Shown here piece by piece: positions 34,547 to 45,197 of a DNA stretch of 64,000 nucleotides. Numbering within the stretch: position 1 is the stretch's first letter; the number at the start of each line of letters is the position of its first letter. Below the pieces are notes generated by a model that was not told the origin of the DNA, searched no databases, and saw only the letters and a program-made list of their open reading frames with translations. The translations under genes were made by a program, and so were the position numbers. The DNA is from Vandiemenella viatica (taxonomy: Eukaryota; Arthropoda; Insecta; Orthoptera; Morabidae). The stretch is taken from the NCBI GenBank assembly GCA_031002005.1, contig CM061921.1:123162597-123226596 (forward strand), given 5' to 3'.

Positions 34547-35370
34547 TAACTGCTTTACGTCTCTTTTTAACATCGAGGTCTTTAGAGACGGGAAAGGATG
34601 GGGGGCAAGGATGGGGGCAAGGAATGGGATGGAATTCGGCCATGGCCTTTTGAAGGAAGCATCCCGGCATTTCCCTGGAGTGATTTGGGGAAACCATGGA
34701 AAACCCAAATCTGGATGCCCGGACGGGGATTCGAACCGCCGTCCTCCCGAATGCGAGGCGAGAACGCTAACCGTTACACCGCCCCGCTCGGTGAAATCAC
34801 AGCAGGGCTAACCGTTTCCCCACTACGCCTGCGAACCTGTTCTCGATTATCACTTTCCCACTGTCAGATTCGAGACTCGTCTCTAAACACAAATGTACGC
34901 CATTCACGTGTTCGTTTGCGTTTTACATTACACTAGGTTAGACGATGCTGGCAATGAATTAAAGTTATTGGAACCCATCTTCAAGCAATCGTCCGGGGGA
35001 TGACTCTCTCTGTATCCACAGCTTGGATCTGGCCTGCAGTCAACGGTCTGCCACCAACAGCCACCCACATAATTTGGCTGTTTGCGCGTACTGCTGTCCT
35101 TGTGTTTGGACCTATGTCTTTTCTAGGAGTACTAGAGTCTTCTTATATTCATTATGTAACATGTCGGTATACTGACATTACCATACGCCAAATACTTCGG
35201 GCAGATATCACGATATGATGCACCCATTTCAAACATGCCAATACTCCAACCTGTCTCACAGTTAGACATTTGGGTGTAGAGGGTCGTCACTCTTCGTCTT
35301 GGCATACTTGGTCAACAAAAACTTGTGGACAAAAACGTGTCATGATAAACAACATTGTTCACCAGTTATA
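33917..35370 (-). pseudogene. Tc1-like transposon relic, interrupted by a SINE
   Basis: On the minus strand: an N-terminal helix-turn-helix block IGMFEMGASYRDICPKYLA (about 35240), then TREWRTFVFRDESRI (first catalytic Asp, about 34900), a SINE, GSMAARHYVDGVLHPIV (34415), FQQDDACPHIAT (second Asp, about 34345) and SPDLSQIEHVWDARNRHIR (third acidic residue Glu, about 34236). This is the DD34E layout of Tc1-like transposases, which act in the nucleus by cut-and-paste. A TIR-like CACTGGTGGAAATTAAAA is at 33918; the right end is unclear. It is broken by frameshifts as well as by the SINE. Confidence 0.85.
34508..34791 (-). mobile_element. tRNA-derived SINE, young copy with target duplication
   Basis: Perfect 10-bp duplication TGAAATCACA at 34498-34507 and 34792-34801. 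On the minus strand the head has an A-box-like GGTGTAACGGTTAGCG and B box GGTTCGAATCC, followed by the family body. The A-tail appears as the T-run at 34510-34545. By eye it differs from the copy at 58418 at only a few positions over about 240 bp. It separates the catalytic Asp regions of the Tc1-like element, so it inserted later. Confidence 0.95.
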
Positions 35371-36439
35371 CGCTATAAAACATAGCAATTTTGCATAATA
35401 AACAGCCCATAATTCTCATTCCTTAACTTTCAAAGCTTTCAATTTTTAATCATTTAATACTCTTCATATGGGGATTCATTGGAATTAAATTTCATTCATT
35501 TATCACAACTCCTTCTGGGTTAGAGGATTCACTCAGACGACCGAGCAACCGTTAAACCAATAATGTTATACGATACGTATGTGTTCTTTGACTGGTATCT
35601 TGGGCCTTTATGTGATGTCTCAGGGTTTACTCTTCATTCTATTCCGATGCCTTGTTGTTTTTTTATTTCCTTCCCATACACCCGAATTTGGTAGTTTCAG
35701 CACAAATAAAGAATGAAAAAAATAATCACACTCTGGTTTTCTTGAATCCAAATCATCGTACCTTTCTGTTCTAACAGACCACATGCATTTCATCTCTAAG
35801 ACTCAAAAGTTTGTAAAAGGTATTGGTGGGTGAGCATTTCACTCAATTTGTCTGTAAATTGTCACCGTGTTATGCAACACTCTATGAACGGGAGGTTGCA
35901 CCTGCGTTTGGTTATTATTGGTGAATATAAATGCGGTGGGATTAAGTGACTACGGAAACCAAAATAAACAGAAGCCAAATTGATATTCGTTGTGGACTGT
36001 GGTCACGGTCCCTAAATAGTCATAAAGTGTCGGCTGTGATTTCATTAATACTGCGAGTTACTACGCTTCGTAGGTCGGAAAAACAAATCTTTATTGGCAA
36101 GATTTTTGCTTTATGCTGGCCGGAGTTGTTCTGCTATCATTGACGGCTGAAAAAAAAAAAAAAAGCACTAATTGTATTATGGTATATACTGAGACCAGAG
36201 TAACTCATAATACAATATATGTACGTGTTTTCCTATTGTAAAATATCATTACTTTCGCGTCTACTGAGTGAATTCTTCCTAGTATTTTGTGTTGTCAGAC
36301 GAAACCTCCACACGAAACATTATAACCGTTGTTAACGTTGATCTAAATCTTGCAATATTTTGCAATTTACGATTCAATTTAGGATTTCTCGCTTAGATTT
36401 TTTTGCTGTATACGTGAGTTAATATGACTTAAAATTGTG
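35371..36439. other. no feature recognised
   Basis: AT-rich sequence with a short A-run at about 36149-36164. Nothing further recognised. Confidence 0.5.
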
Positions 36440-37016
36440 GAATGTATGTTTGTCTGAGTAAGATTACAAAATTTTGATTACATTGGAAATAATCACTCTG
36501 TCCCAACAGTCGTATTCCACAAATCAACTGTTTAACATGGCTTCTTCTACGTTCTTTGTCCATTTTCATTGTGGTTTTGCTCATTTCTTTCTTTCCATCT
36601 GAGTGGTGTAAATGTCCAAACGTTTCTGGCAATCTGGAATCTTCCATTCGCTGAAGATGAGGCGTCTCCCTCTTGTAGTATCTGTAATGGTGCTTTCCTG
36701 CTTGTGTAATTTCTGACGTGTTCTAATTTTTATGTACTAGTACTACCTCTCCAGTAGTCCATTTAAGGGCTAACAACCTGTCTTTATCTCGTTTTGTTAT
36801 CTGCCGCGTCTCTGAAACATATGCACAGATACTTTCCATTATACTGCAAGTTTTGGTCTTTTTTTTTGTTGTTGTAATTTTCCTGCTCCACAATAGTGTG
36901 TTAAGTTGACGAAACACTCTTCTTCCCTGTTCTGTCTTGTTGAGCATCTTGTTTCAAGTACTTAGGTGTTACAATTTCTTCAAATTGCAAAAGTAGTGAG
37001 GATGTGCTCAACAAGT
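36440..37016 (-). pseudogene. RTE-like 3' fragment with inverted 5' segment
   Basis: Minus frames 36947-36723 and 36647-36429 give KTEQGRRVFRQLNTLLWSRK, SICAYVSETRQITKRDKDRL (LYGSETW position) and, after a break, ETFGHLHHSDGKKEMSKTTM with RRRSHVKQ. This is the C-terminal region of an RTE-like pol. The immediately upstream coding segment lies on the opposite strand: at 36952-37015 the plus strand reads CFKYLGVTISSNCKSSEDVL then NK. In protein order this joins directly to the minus part. The join carries an 11-bp inverted repeat (36936-36946 and 37005-37015). The layout fits a twin-priming 5' inversion. Confidence 0.7.
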
Positions 37017-37189
37017 ATTTAATAGATGAACCATACATAAGCCCTCATATATGATCGCTATCACAATGGAAACAGTGGAACAGGAGGCCTATAAACAATC
37101 AACCCCAACTACTGATAATAGGTTTGTCCTAAATTAAACATAATCTGTGTCGACAACTGCTCACACAGCCAGTATATTAGCGTGCACTT

Positions 37190-37560
37190 TCCGAAGACTG
37201 AACTACATAAAGGATTAAACACCAGATCAGCATTTGTAAGTTCTCCTTCTGGACCCCAATACACCTAATATTTTCTCTGCTCAAATTCCAAGAAGAAACA
37301 TCTTTCATACATTTAACAAGTAAACACGCTTTCAGTTTGTATTTAAAAATGCCAGGATATTTTAGTTCGTGTGGCAGGACAGTAAATAAAATGGCTTCAT
37401 CGAATGGTTTCCCTCTGGGTAACCATCGCGGCTTTTTTTTAGGTATGAGGTCAGCGTTCAAAATGATATGTTCTCGATTAAAAATAAAGTAAATTTGTGC
37501 TAGCCATAAATTGGTGGCAAATGAAGTAAAATACATTGGAGTGGATGAAAGTAATTTCAT
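37190..37560 (-). pseudogene. non-LTR element, C-terminal fragment
   Basis: A 127-codon minus frame (ATG at about 37560) contains IPKKKPRWLPRGKPFDEAIL, LPHELKYPGIFKYKLKACLL and VKCMKDVSSW. This resembles the end of CR1/Jockey-like polyproteins, where 'IYNxLPxxIK....FKxxLKxxLL...FYSVxEF' precedes the stop. No RT remains. Assignment rests on this one pattern. The start codon is unlikely to be genuine. Confidence 0.45.
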
Positions 37561-37561
37561 T

Positions 37562-38790
37562 AGTAGAATAATTCTTAAAAGGTAGAGAGCAAAACGTTAT
37601 AGTAGGAAATACAGTGAAGTGGATGTAAACATAAGAACCCCACAGGGTAGCGTACTGGGACCAATACTATTCGTTAAGTTTACCGTCGACAGTAAGGTTG
37701 TTTGGAGATGACATAATGCTTTACAATAGGATCAAAACAGTAAAAAACTGTGAACAGATGCAGGGTGATCTGGACAGTATTTCTAACTGCGTAGGTTAAC
37801 ATCGGATGAAGGTGAAAACAAAAGAGAATCAGCTTATTTGGTACATAGATAAAAACCTAAATGTTGATTATTATTATAATCTGGGGAAAGAATTGCTTTT
37901 TGAATATTTGAAATGTAAATACCTTGGCATAACATTTGATAATGAACTCAACTGGGAAGAATACATTGGGCAGGTAGTAGGAAACGTTTTCAAAATCCTT
38001 CATTGTTGGAGAGAGTGATGAGGGATATTCTAGAAGTAAATACTTTGGTCAGTCCATTGCAGAAATATGGAGTATAGAATGAGACCCACATTTTGGGTGC
38101 CAAAGACAGGAGTTGGAGGTGGTGTATAGAAAGCTGCTAGATGTTTTCTTTGCTTATGGATTTACGCCTTGATGACGTCGTGGTCATTAGACGCGGGAAA
38201 GGATTTTGGAGGGGGGAAAGGAACGGGAAGTAATTCGGTCATGGCCCTGGGAAAGAAGCATCCAGGCATTCGCATGGAGTGATTTTGGGAAACCATTAAA
38301 AATCCAAATCTGGATGCTTGGACGGAAATTCGAACCCACGTCCATCCTAATTCGAGGCCAGAGCGTAACCGCTTACCTACCACGTTCGATGGCTGCTAGA
38401 TTTGCCTCTAGAAGTTATCGCAGAACACAATCAGCAACGGATACGATAAAGAAGCAGGAATGAGATTCATTGGAAGATAGTAGGAGGGTAAAGAGAGTCA
38501 CGGCAGTGTACAAGGTGTACATTTGTGATGAGGCGTGTAAAGATATTGGTGGAAGAATAAAGAGAGGAGCATGGAGGGGAAAAAATGACCATATCCACAA
38601 ACTGGCACTGGATTTAATTTCGTGTGATGGATTGGAATAAATTACCAAAACACGTAATTAATTAATTATTTGCCCATAATGCTTAAAGAATTTAAAGATG
38701 ATATTGGTAGAGGGCAAAAGTAGGTGTGAAAAGTAATTGGTAAAAGTGGGTGTGTAGGGAATTGACACAGGATTGTGGCTATATCGTAAT
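37562..38790 (+). pseudogene. non-LTR family A, RT active site to 3' end, split by a SINE
   Basis: From 37562: LKGREQNVIVGN, 'ccccacagggtagcgtactgggacc' (PQGSVLGP), RLFGDDIMLYNRIK (active-site Asp pair kept) and TVKNCEQMQGDLDS. Then KTKENQLIWYIDKNLNVDYY, CKYLGITFDNELNWEEYIGQ and the LEVVYRKAAR region, where a SINE sits. After it the frame resumes AARFASRSYRRTQSATDTIK, then VKRVTAVYKVYICDEACKDI and GGRIKRGAWRGKNDH. Stops and shifts are present. A more decayed stretch at 38808-38945 ('agagtgagccataaaatg') may be another piece of this family. Confidence 0.8.
38143..38391 (-). mobile_element. tRNA-derived SINE with target duplication
   Basis: Direct repeat GCTGCTAGAT at 38133-38142 and 38392-38401. 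Read on the minus strand: a head with CGTAACCG-like A-box remains and B box GGGTTCGAATTTCC, then 'gtccaagcatccagatttgg' and the family body. It is more diverged than the copies at 34508 and 58418. It lies within the codons for the A..AARF motif of family A and so is younger than that copy. Confidence 0.9.
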
Positions 38791-38949
38791 TAAATTAAAC
38801 CTGCAGAGTGAGCCATAAAATGGTGGTAAATACCAACGAAGTTTTTGACATGTGATTGACTCTGTAAAGGAATTCTTGTATTTTTCATATTCTGACTGCG
38901 TTGATGGTTTACAGTCAGTAGTTACGTCGGTTACAGATGACGTAGAGTT

Positions 38950-39235
38950 CTAAAACTGCAAATACTGTCAACAGCTTCACAGAAATATTAATCTAAATGT
39001 TTTATGTATCTCTGAACATCATTTGTCTGACACAGGAATAACTCAACTGTCCATTCCAAAGTATAAATTAAGTTGTCATTACTGTATTTGTAAAATACAG
39101 AAATTAGGAGGTAAAATACAGAAATTAGGAGCTACCATTTCTTTTAGAATTAACATTTATGGTAGCAGAGTAGTTGTAAGTAAGTATTGTATAGAACAAC
39201 ACTTTGAATGCTGCATTTCAAAGCTCTAAACCATA
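38950..39235 (+). pseudogene. non-LTR element H, endonuclease part (piece 1)
   Basis: One frame reads NINLNVLCISEHHLSDTGIT, then KYKLSCHYCICK and a short in-frame duplication, then VVSKYCIEQHFECCISKL. This is the 'LCISEHHL...YKL.S.YCR...GG' endonuclease block of CR1/Jockey-like elements. A 21-bp tandem duplication ('aaatacagaaattaggagg/c') replaces the expected glycine-rich turn. The element continues at 42060 and 47246, after insertions. Confidence 0.75.
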
Positions 39236-39284
39236 GCAATAGCAATGCAGAAAACCACTCTCGGGAAATTCCAGTTTCTTTTTA

Positions 39285-42000
39285 TTTACATCTACATCTA
39301 CATCCATTGTCTGCAATTCACAAATACTGTGGGTGGCAGAGGGTGCTAAGCACCCTTCCTCATTCAGTGCATTCCAATCCCGAACAGAACGAGGAAAGAA
39401 AGAACACATAAATGTATCAGCACGTCATCATGTTTCTCGAATATTATCCCTCCTGTCGTTGCGACCTACACAGGTTGGCGGAAGAAGTATTTAGTTACAT
39501 TCGTAAATTAAAGATTCAAACGAAAACGACGTCGTCTGTCCGCAAAATAATCCCAGCCCAAGCCACGTATCAGCTCTGTGACACTTACTGTACTACTGTA
39601 ACTAGCAGTCACGAATCGAGCGGCTATCCTCTGTACTTTCTCCATCGTTTCAATCAATCCCTTGCCTTGCGGTATGGATCCCAAATTCCACAACAGTATT
39701 CCAAATGCGGACGCACTAGTGTTTTCTATGCTATTTCCTTTGTATGAGCATTCCAACTTCTCAAAATACGACGTAATAATCATAGTTTAGAAATTGCTTT
39801 GCCTACGACGGAAGTTATGTGCAAGTCCTATTTCATGTTGCTTTATTCTGTTCCGCCTAGATACTTCGGGGAATCCACCGTGTCAACAACTGAATTGTTA
39901 ATTTTGTACTCGTGAGCAAAGGGGGTCTTTTTATTACATTTTGAAATCTTGCACCTTTTTTTAAGTTAAGCGTAAGCTTCCATTTACGGTACCATTCCGA
40001 AATAACATCCAGATCACGCTAAATTTCTAAGCAATCGTCAGAGCTCCTCACTTACCCAAAAATAAGAGCATCCTGCAATTAACGTTGTCACCGAGATCGT
40101 TTATAAAAATCAAGAAAAGAAGTGGTCCTATTACACTTCCTTGAGGAACGCCAGAAGTAACATCTGACCGACCAGTTAGAAAATCGCGTAACCATTCACA
40201 AATCTGATCAGATAAACCGTAAGCTAGAATCTTCGCTAAACCGTTCGCAAATCTGATCAGATATACCGTACGCTAGAATCTTCGATAAAAGTCGGTTGTG
40301 TGGTACAGAGCCAAAAGCTTTCCGAAAATTCAAAAAAATAGCATCAACTTGTGATCCTGCATCAATAACTTTCATTAAGTCATGCGAAAATAGAGCCAGT
40401 TGCGTTTGACACGATCTGTTCTTCCGAAATCCGTGTTGGTATGCTGTAAGTAACTCGTTTTCATCTGGAAACTTCATAACGTTAGAGCTTATGACATGCT
40501 CCAGAATTCTACCGCAAACAGATGTTAGAGATATGGGTCGATAATTCCTAGGATCTCCCGATCTTCTTTCTTGAAAACGAGAATCACCTCCACTATTTTC
40601 CAGTCAGAAGATACTTTTCTTTCTTCTAAAGATATACCAAACATATCTGACAGAAATGGTTCTATTTCTTCCTCGTATTCCGATAATACTCTTACTGGAA
40701 TACCATCGGAACCCGGTGCTTTCCCCCACTTCAGGAGCTTTAATTGCTTTGCAATACCTACGCTATCAATTTGTAGTTGATCCATCTCAAATTCTACACG
40801 CCGTGGAAATACGGGAATGTTTCCGTGTCTTGGTCAGTGAAAGAATTTTTAAATTTGATGTTAAATACGGTACCCTTGTCGTGGCTGTCATCAACTTCCC
40901 GACCATATTGTAGTAGAACTGGCATATTGTTGTCACTACCACTAACGTTTTTTTACATATGACCAAAATTTCTTTGGGTTTTAGTTGAGGCTCTTGGAAA
41001 GTGAGTTGCATCGAAAGTCATTAAAGGCCTCGCTCATCACTTTATTAACACTTGTCTCAGCTAACTTTTCTAAATCCCTCCTTCTTGAGCGTGCAAGTAT
41101 CTTCCTTTTCTTTTTAAGTAACTTTTTAACTTGACGTGTATACCACGGGGGATCGTTCGCATCCCTGATTGCCCTTTTCGTTATATATAAGTCCATACGT
41201 ACCCAGACTATATGCATGAATCGAAGCCACATCTCTTCAACCGAGCCTCTTCCTTCTATAAAGATACTGTAATGTAGTTATCCCTCCTTTGGGGCCTTTT
41301 CGAACCTGTAAACTACCCTTTTTTTGCGCGCTGCTGTTAATTTTACTGTAGCAATTACAGCTTTATGATCACTTATTCCCCTGGTGGTAGAAATGTCCGT
41401 GAATAATTCGGCCTATTCGTAACGAGAATATCTATAATGTTTTCGTTCACCAGTAACTTGGAAGTAATTAGTCCAGTTGATATACAGAAAGTTGAAGTCA
41501 CCCCTCAATATTAATTAGCTATATTACTTACATTGGTTCTTAAGGCCTCAGAAATAATCAAATCTGCATCTGGTGGACGATAGAAAGACCCTATTACAAG
41601 TTTTGTCGTAGATATGTTTAGTCTAATCAATAGGATTTCGCAGACCGTATCGATATTTATTTCGTATCACGACAGGTGTTTAACAGCTATGAATACACCA
41701 CCTCCATTAGAATGCAACATATTCTTACGGAAAACATTCATGCTATTGTTAAAAAATTTTGCTGAACTTAAATCCGGTTTTAACCAGCTTTCAGTGCCTA
41801 ATAGAATATCTGCTTCTGTGCTGCTAATAATGCTTTCAAGCTCAGGCTGCTTATTACAAACACTCCTACAGTTAATAACGAGTACTTTTAACTGTCAAGA
41901 TTGATTTACGCTACTCTCACCATATGGGTCGGAATTTAATTGGGCTGCCCCTAACTGTATTCCCAGTTTTGGGTCTTCCTCCCTCAGCCTAAAAAAATTG
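39285..42000 (-). pseudogene. non-LTR family C, near-complete pol
   Basis: Minus-strand order: endonuclease with FIAVKHLSS and LVIGSFYRPPDADLIISEAL (about 41680-41540), WYTRQVKKLLKKKRK (41150), KLLKWGKAPGSDGIPVRVLS (40740) and SDWKIVEVILVFKKEDRE (40600). RT: TAYQHGFRKNRSCQTQLALF, VDAIFLNFRKAFGSVPHNRL and [18 protein letters not shown] (40270). A 49-bp tandem duplication then shifts the frame. The 3' domain has SAFGILLWNLGSIPQGKGLI and VQRIAARFVTASYS, and the end FPRSVRDWNALNEE is at 39375. The 3' terminus is a TAGATG-type tandem tail (TACATC repeats at 39289-39304). It is inserted in element H. Confidence 0.85.
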
Positions 42001-42059
42001 CATTTAGTGTCATTGGTACTACGATTCACATGTGACAAAAAAATAGCTTTTATGCAGAC

Positions 42060-43635
42060 ATTTCAATGTTGACTTTCTCTATCACACAAATGATAGTCTA
42101 GATATGGAATATTTAATGTTGTATTTTAATTTAGCGTCATTGTAAATTTCTCTACAAGAGTACAAAACAACGGGAAGAGTGCAATTAATATTTTTTTATA
42201 TGGATATTTCACAGTACAGTAATTATAGCATACTTACTTCCGGAAATAAGTAGTATCGCCTAGCATGATGCCCAAATATTTCGAATGAAGTCCAGAAGCA
42301 CTATGTTGCAGAGGAAGAAAAGTTTGGTACCGTATACAGAAAAAATATTAATGCTTATAGCATATAACTTTTCATAGAGTCCTTAAGTAATGATAAGAAG
42401 TGTGTACTTCAAAGGTTGTTAATACAAAATTTGTTTCCTTTCTAAACATGTTAATAACACTTTTAGAATGTGTTTAAAAAAATAAACCGCATAAGGCATG
42501 TATTGAAGAGGATATTAAACTTTTTATTAAAACGAAAATGGACTTTTACATAATAGTAAGAGAATGAGAAAACTATATACTAGAAACTATCTATACCTAT
42601 ACTTTATTCTAAATACTGAGAAATATAACAAAGAAGGCCAATAACATGCATGTATTAGAGAAAATGGAGAATTCAAGCAATAAAAAGAAAACCTGTATGA
42701 AATATAATGAAAACTACAACAGAGGAATCTGTGAATCACTCTAAAGTAATAAAAATAGAACAAAATGGATTTTTTAATAATAAAGTAACGAAAGTTTATA
42801 AAATATTTCACTAACATTTTACTTCGGATGAAGAGAAATTATGCATAGAAAAAACAATCCCGAATAGTGCCCTAAAGCTTCTGTAGACTGATTTCCCAAA
42901 CAGATTTATGGAGAAGCAATTACCACTGGTAACAGTCTCAGAAATAAATAATCTCATGAAGCAATTTTAACCTAATCATTTTTAAAACTATGAAAATATT
43001 ACAAGTAGGTTACTGAAAAGATGTTCAGAATGCGTTAGTACTAAGATCTGCAATGAATCCTCAATACAGGACTACTTCAAAATGGAGTAAAATATGCAGT
43101 TGTAAAAGCATTATTTAAAAAATTAACGCAACCTGTGTTGATAACTGCCATCACATTTCTTTATTTCCATATTTCTTAAAGATTTTTGAAAAACTCATAT
43201 TTCGTACAGTGATAGAACATTTCACACACCACAGTCCTCTCACAACAGTTTGGATTTCAAACAGGTTCATACACAGAAATTGCTATTTATTCACTTATAA
43301 ATAACTTTTTGAGGAACAGTAAAATAAAATGTGCACTGTAGGAAAAACGTTTCACTGTGTATTGTATGAATTACTTTGTTTTAAAAATGTAATACAATTG
43401 TATTTATGGAAATGCTGGTAAATTATTCAATTCATACATGGAAATCTGAAACAAAAAAGTCTCCTTTTATATTCTAAAATCTGTAAAGATCCTTCACCAG
43501 ACTGGGAGAAAATACAAGATGGAATTCCAAAGGGTTTTGCCATAGGACCTCTTCTATTTTAATATACATCATTGACCTGCCTGGGAATTTATCCAACAAC
43601 ACTTTTATTTGCAGACAACACTAACCTGACAGGAA
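42060..43635 (+). pseudogene. non-LTR element H, linker and RT (piece 2)
   Basis: After family C the + strand resumes with weak linker text (FLNMLITLLECV near 42440, AKKAYY-like and ENSSNKKKT near 42650). RT follows: YENITSRLLKRCSECVSTKI (42985), 'ttaaagatttttgaaaaactcat' (LKIFEKLI, 43175), LTTVWISNRFIHR in place of LLT.QFGF..G, IQDGIPKGFAIGPLLF (43515) for GVPQGSVLGPLLF, and LFADNTNLT (43600) for FADDTNLT. The active site therefore reads FADN. It stops where family A begins. Confidence 0.75.
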
Positions 43636-44920
43636 AAAACCAATAATAATAATAATATAATTTATAAAATTGCAATGGAGTACCCGCTCTGGTGGCAATC
43701 TCTATACACCCCTCCCTTTCCCCTTTCCTTATTTCTGCTTTAAATCCTTTCAGTGTTTCTGGTAAGTTATTCATCGCTTCTCTTGGCAATTTATTCCAGT
43801 CCCTCACTCCCTTTCCTATGAGAGAAAATTTTCCCACACCCTTATGCCTGAAATCAAGTGCCAGCTGTGGTCATGGTCAAACTTTACCCTTCCAAGCACC
43901 TCTCTTAATTTTCCCACCAATATCTTTCAATGCTTCATAACCAGTATAGGCTTTGTACACTCCCATGATTCTCTTCACCCTCCTTCTAAGCTCCAATGAC
44001 TCCCACTCAAGCTCCTTTATCATATTACTTACCAAATGTTGTTTGTGGTAATTTCCAGAGACAAACCTGGCAGCCCTCCTCTGCACCCCCTCCAACTCTT
44101 GTATTTGATACCCAAAATGTGGATCCCAAACTACACCACCATATTCCAATTCCCTTACTTCTCTGGTGCATACCCCCATCACTCTTTCTAACAGGTGAAG
44201 AATTTTGAACCCTTTACCTACCACCTGTCCAATGTGTCCTGCCCAGTTAAGTTTGCTATCAAATGTAATGCCAAGGTATATACATTTCAAGTCTTCATTA
44301 AGTAGCTCCTTCGCCACTTTATAATTGTAATCAACCTTTAGCTTTTTATCTGTGCACCTAATAAGCTGACTCTTCTTTGCATTTATCTTCATCCCATGTT
44401 GACTCACCCAGCTAGTTATCCTATCTAGATCACCCTGCAGCTGTTAACAGTCTTCTATTGTTTTGATCCTTTTATATAACATTATATGATCTGCAGACAA
44501 TCTAATCTCTGACAGTAAACCATTAACACATTCATTCATTTGAATAACGAACAATAATGGTCCCAATACACTACCCCGTGGGACTCCCATGTTCACTTCT
44601 ACTTCTTTCGATATTGCATTTCCTACCCTAACTTTTTGCTATCTACCTTTTAGGAATTCTTCTACCCAGCAAATCATCTTTTTATCAGCTCCAATAGTTT
44701 TTACCTTGTTTAGCAAAATTTTATGGCTCACTCTATCAAAGGCCTTTGGAAGATCTAGTGCCACACTATCAACTTGACCTCCCCTGTCCATTTCATCAGA
44801 AATATCCTGCATATGTCCTACTAACTGAGATTCACACGAATGTCCTTGTCTAAAGCCATTTTGCTGATTTGAAAGCCATTTACTTTCCTCACAGACACCT
44901 CTAATATGGTTGCATATTAA

Positions 44921-45159
44921 CCATTTCCTACCGGCTATTGGAAAAAAAGGGAAATTTATAATTTCAATTATATATTTGTGTAAAGGTACTTGAAATTAAA
45001 CACACATATTTTTTTCAAATTTGTTTTGGGAACTCTAAGTGCTAATTACTAAGCCGGTACTTATAAGTACCATCAGGAACTTTGTGTATCACAGGATGTA
45101 CAGAAAAAGCAATTGAAATCAATTATGTTCATATTGGTTTGAAATGTTTGCCTCGTGAT

Positions 45160-45197
<38 letters not shown>

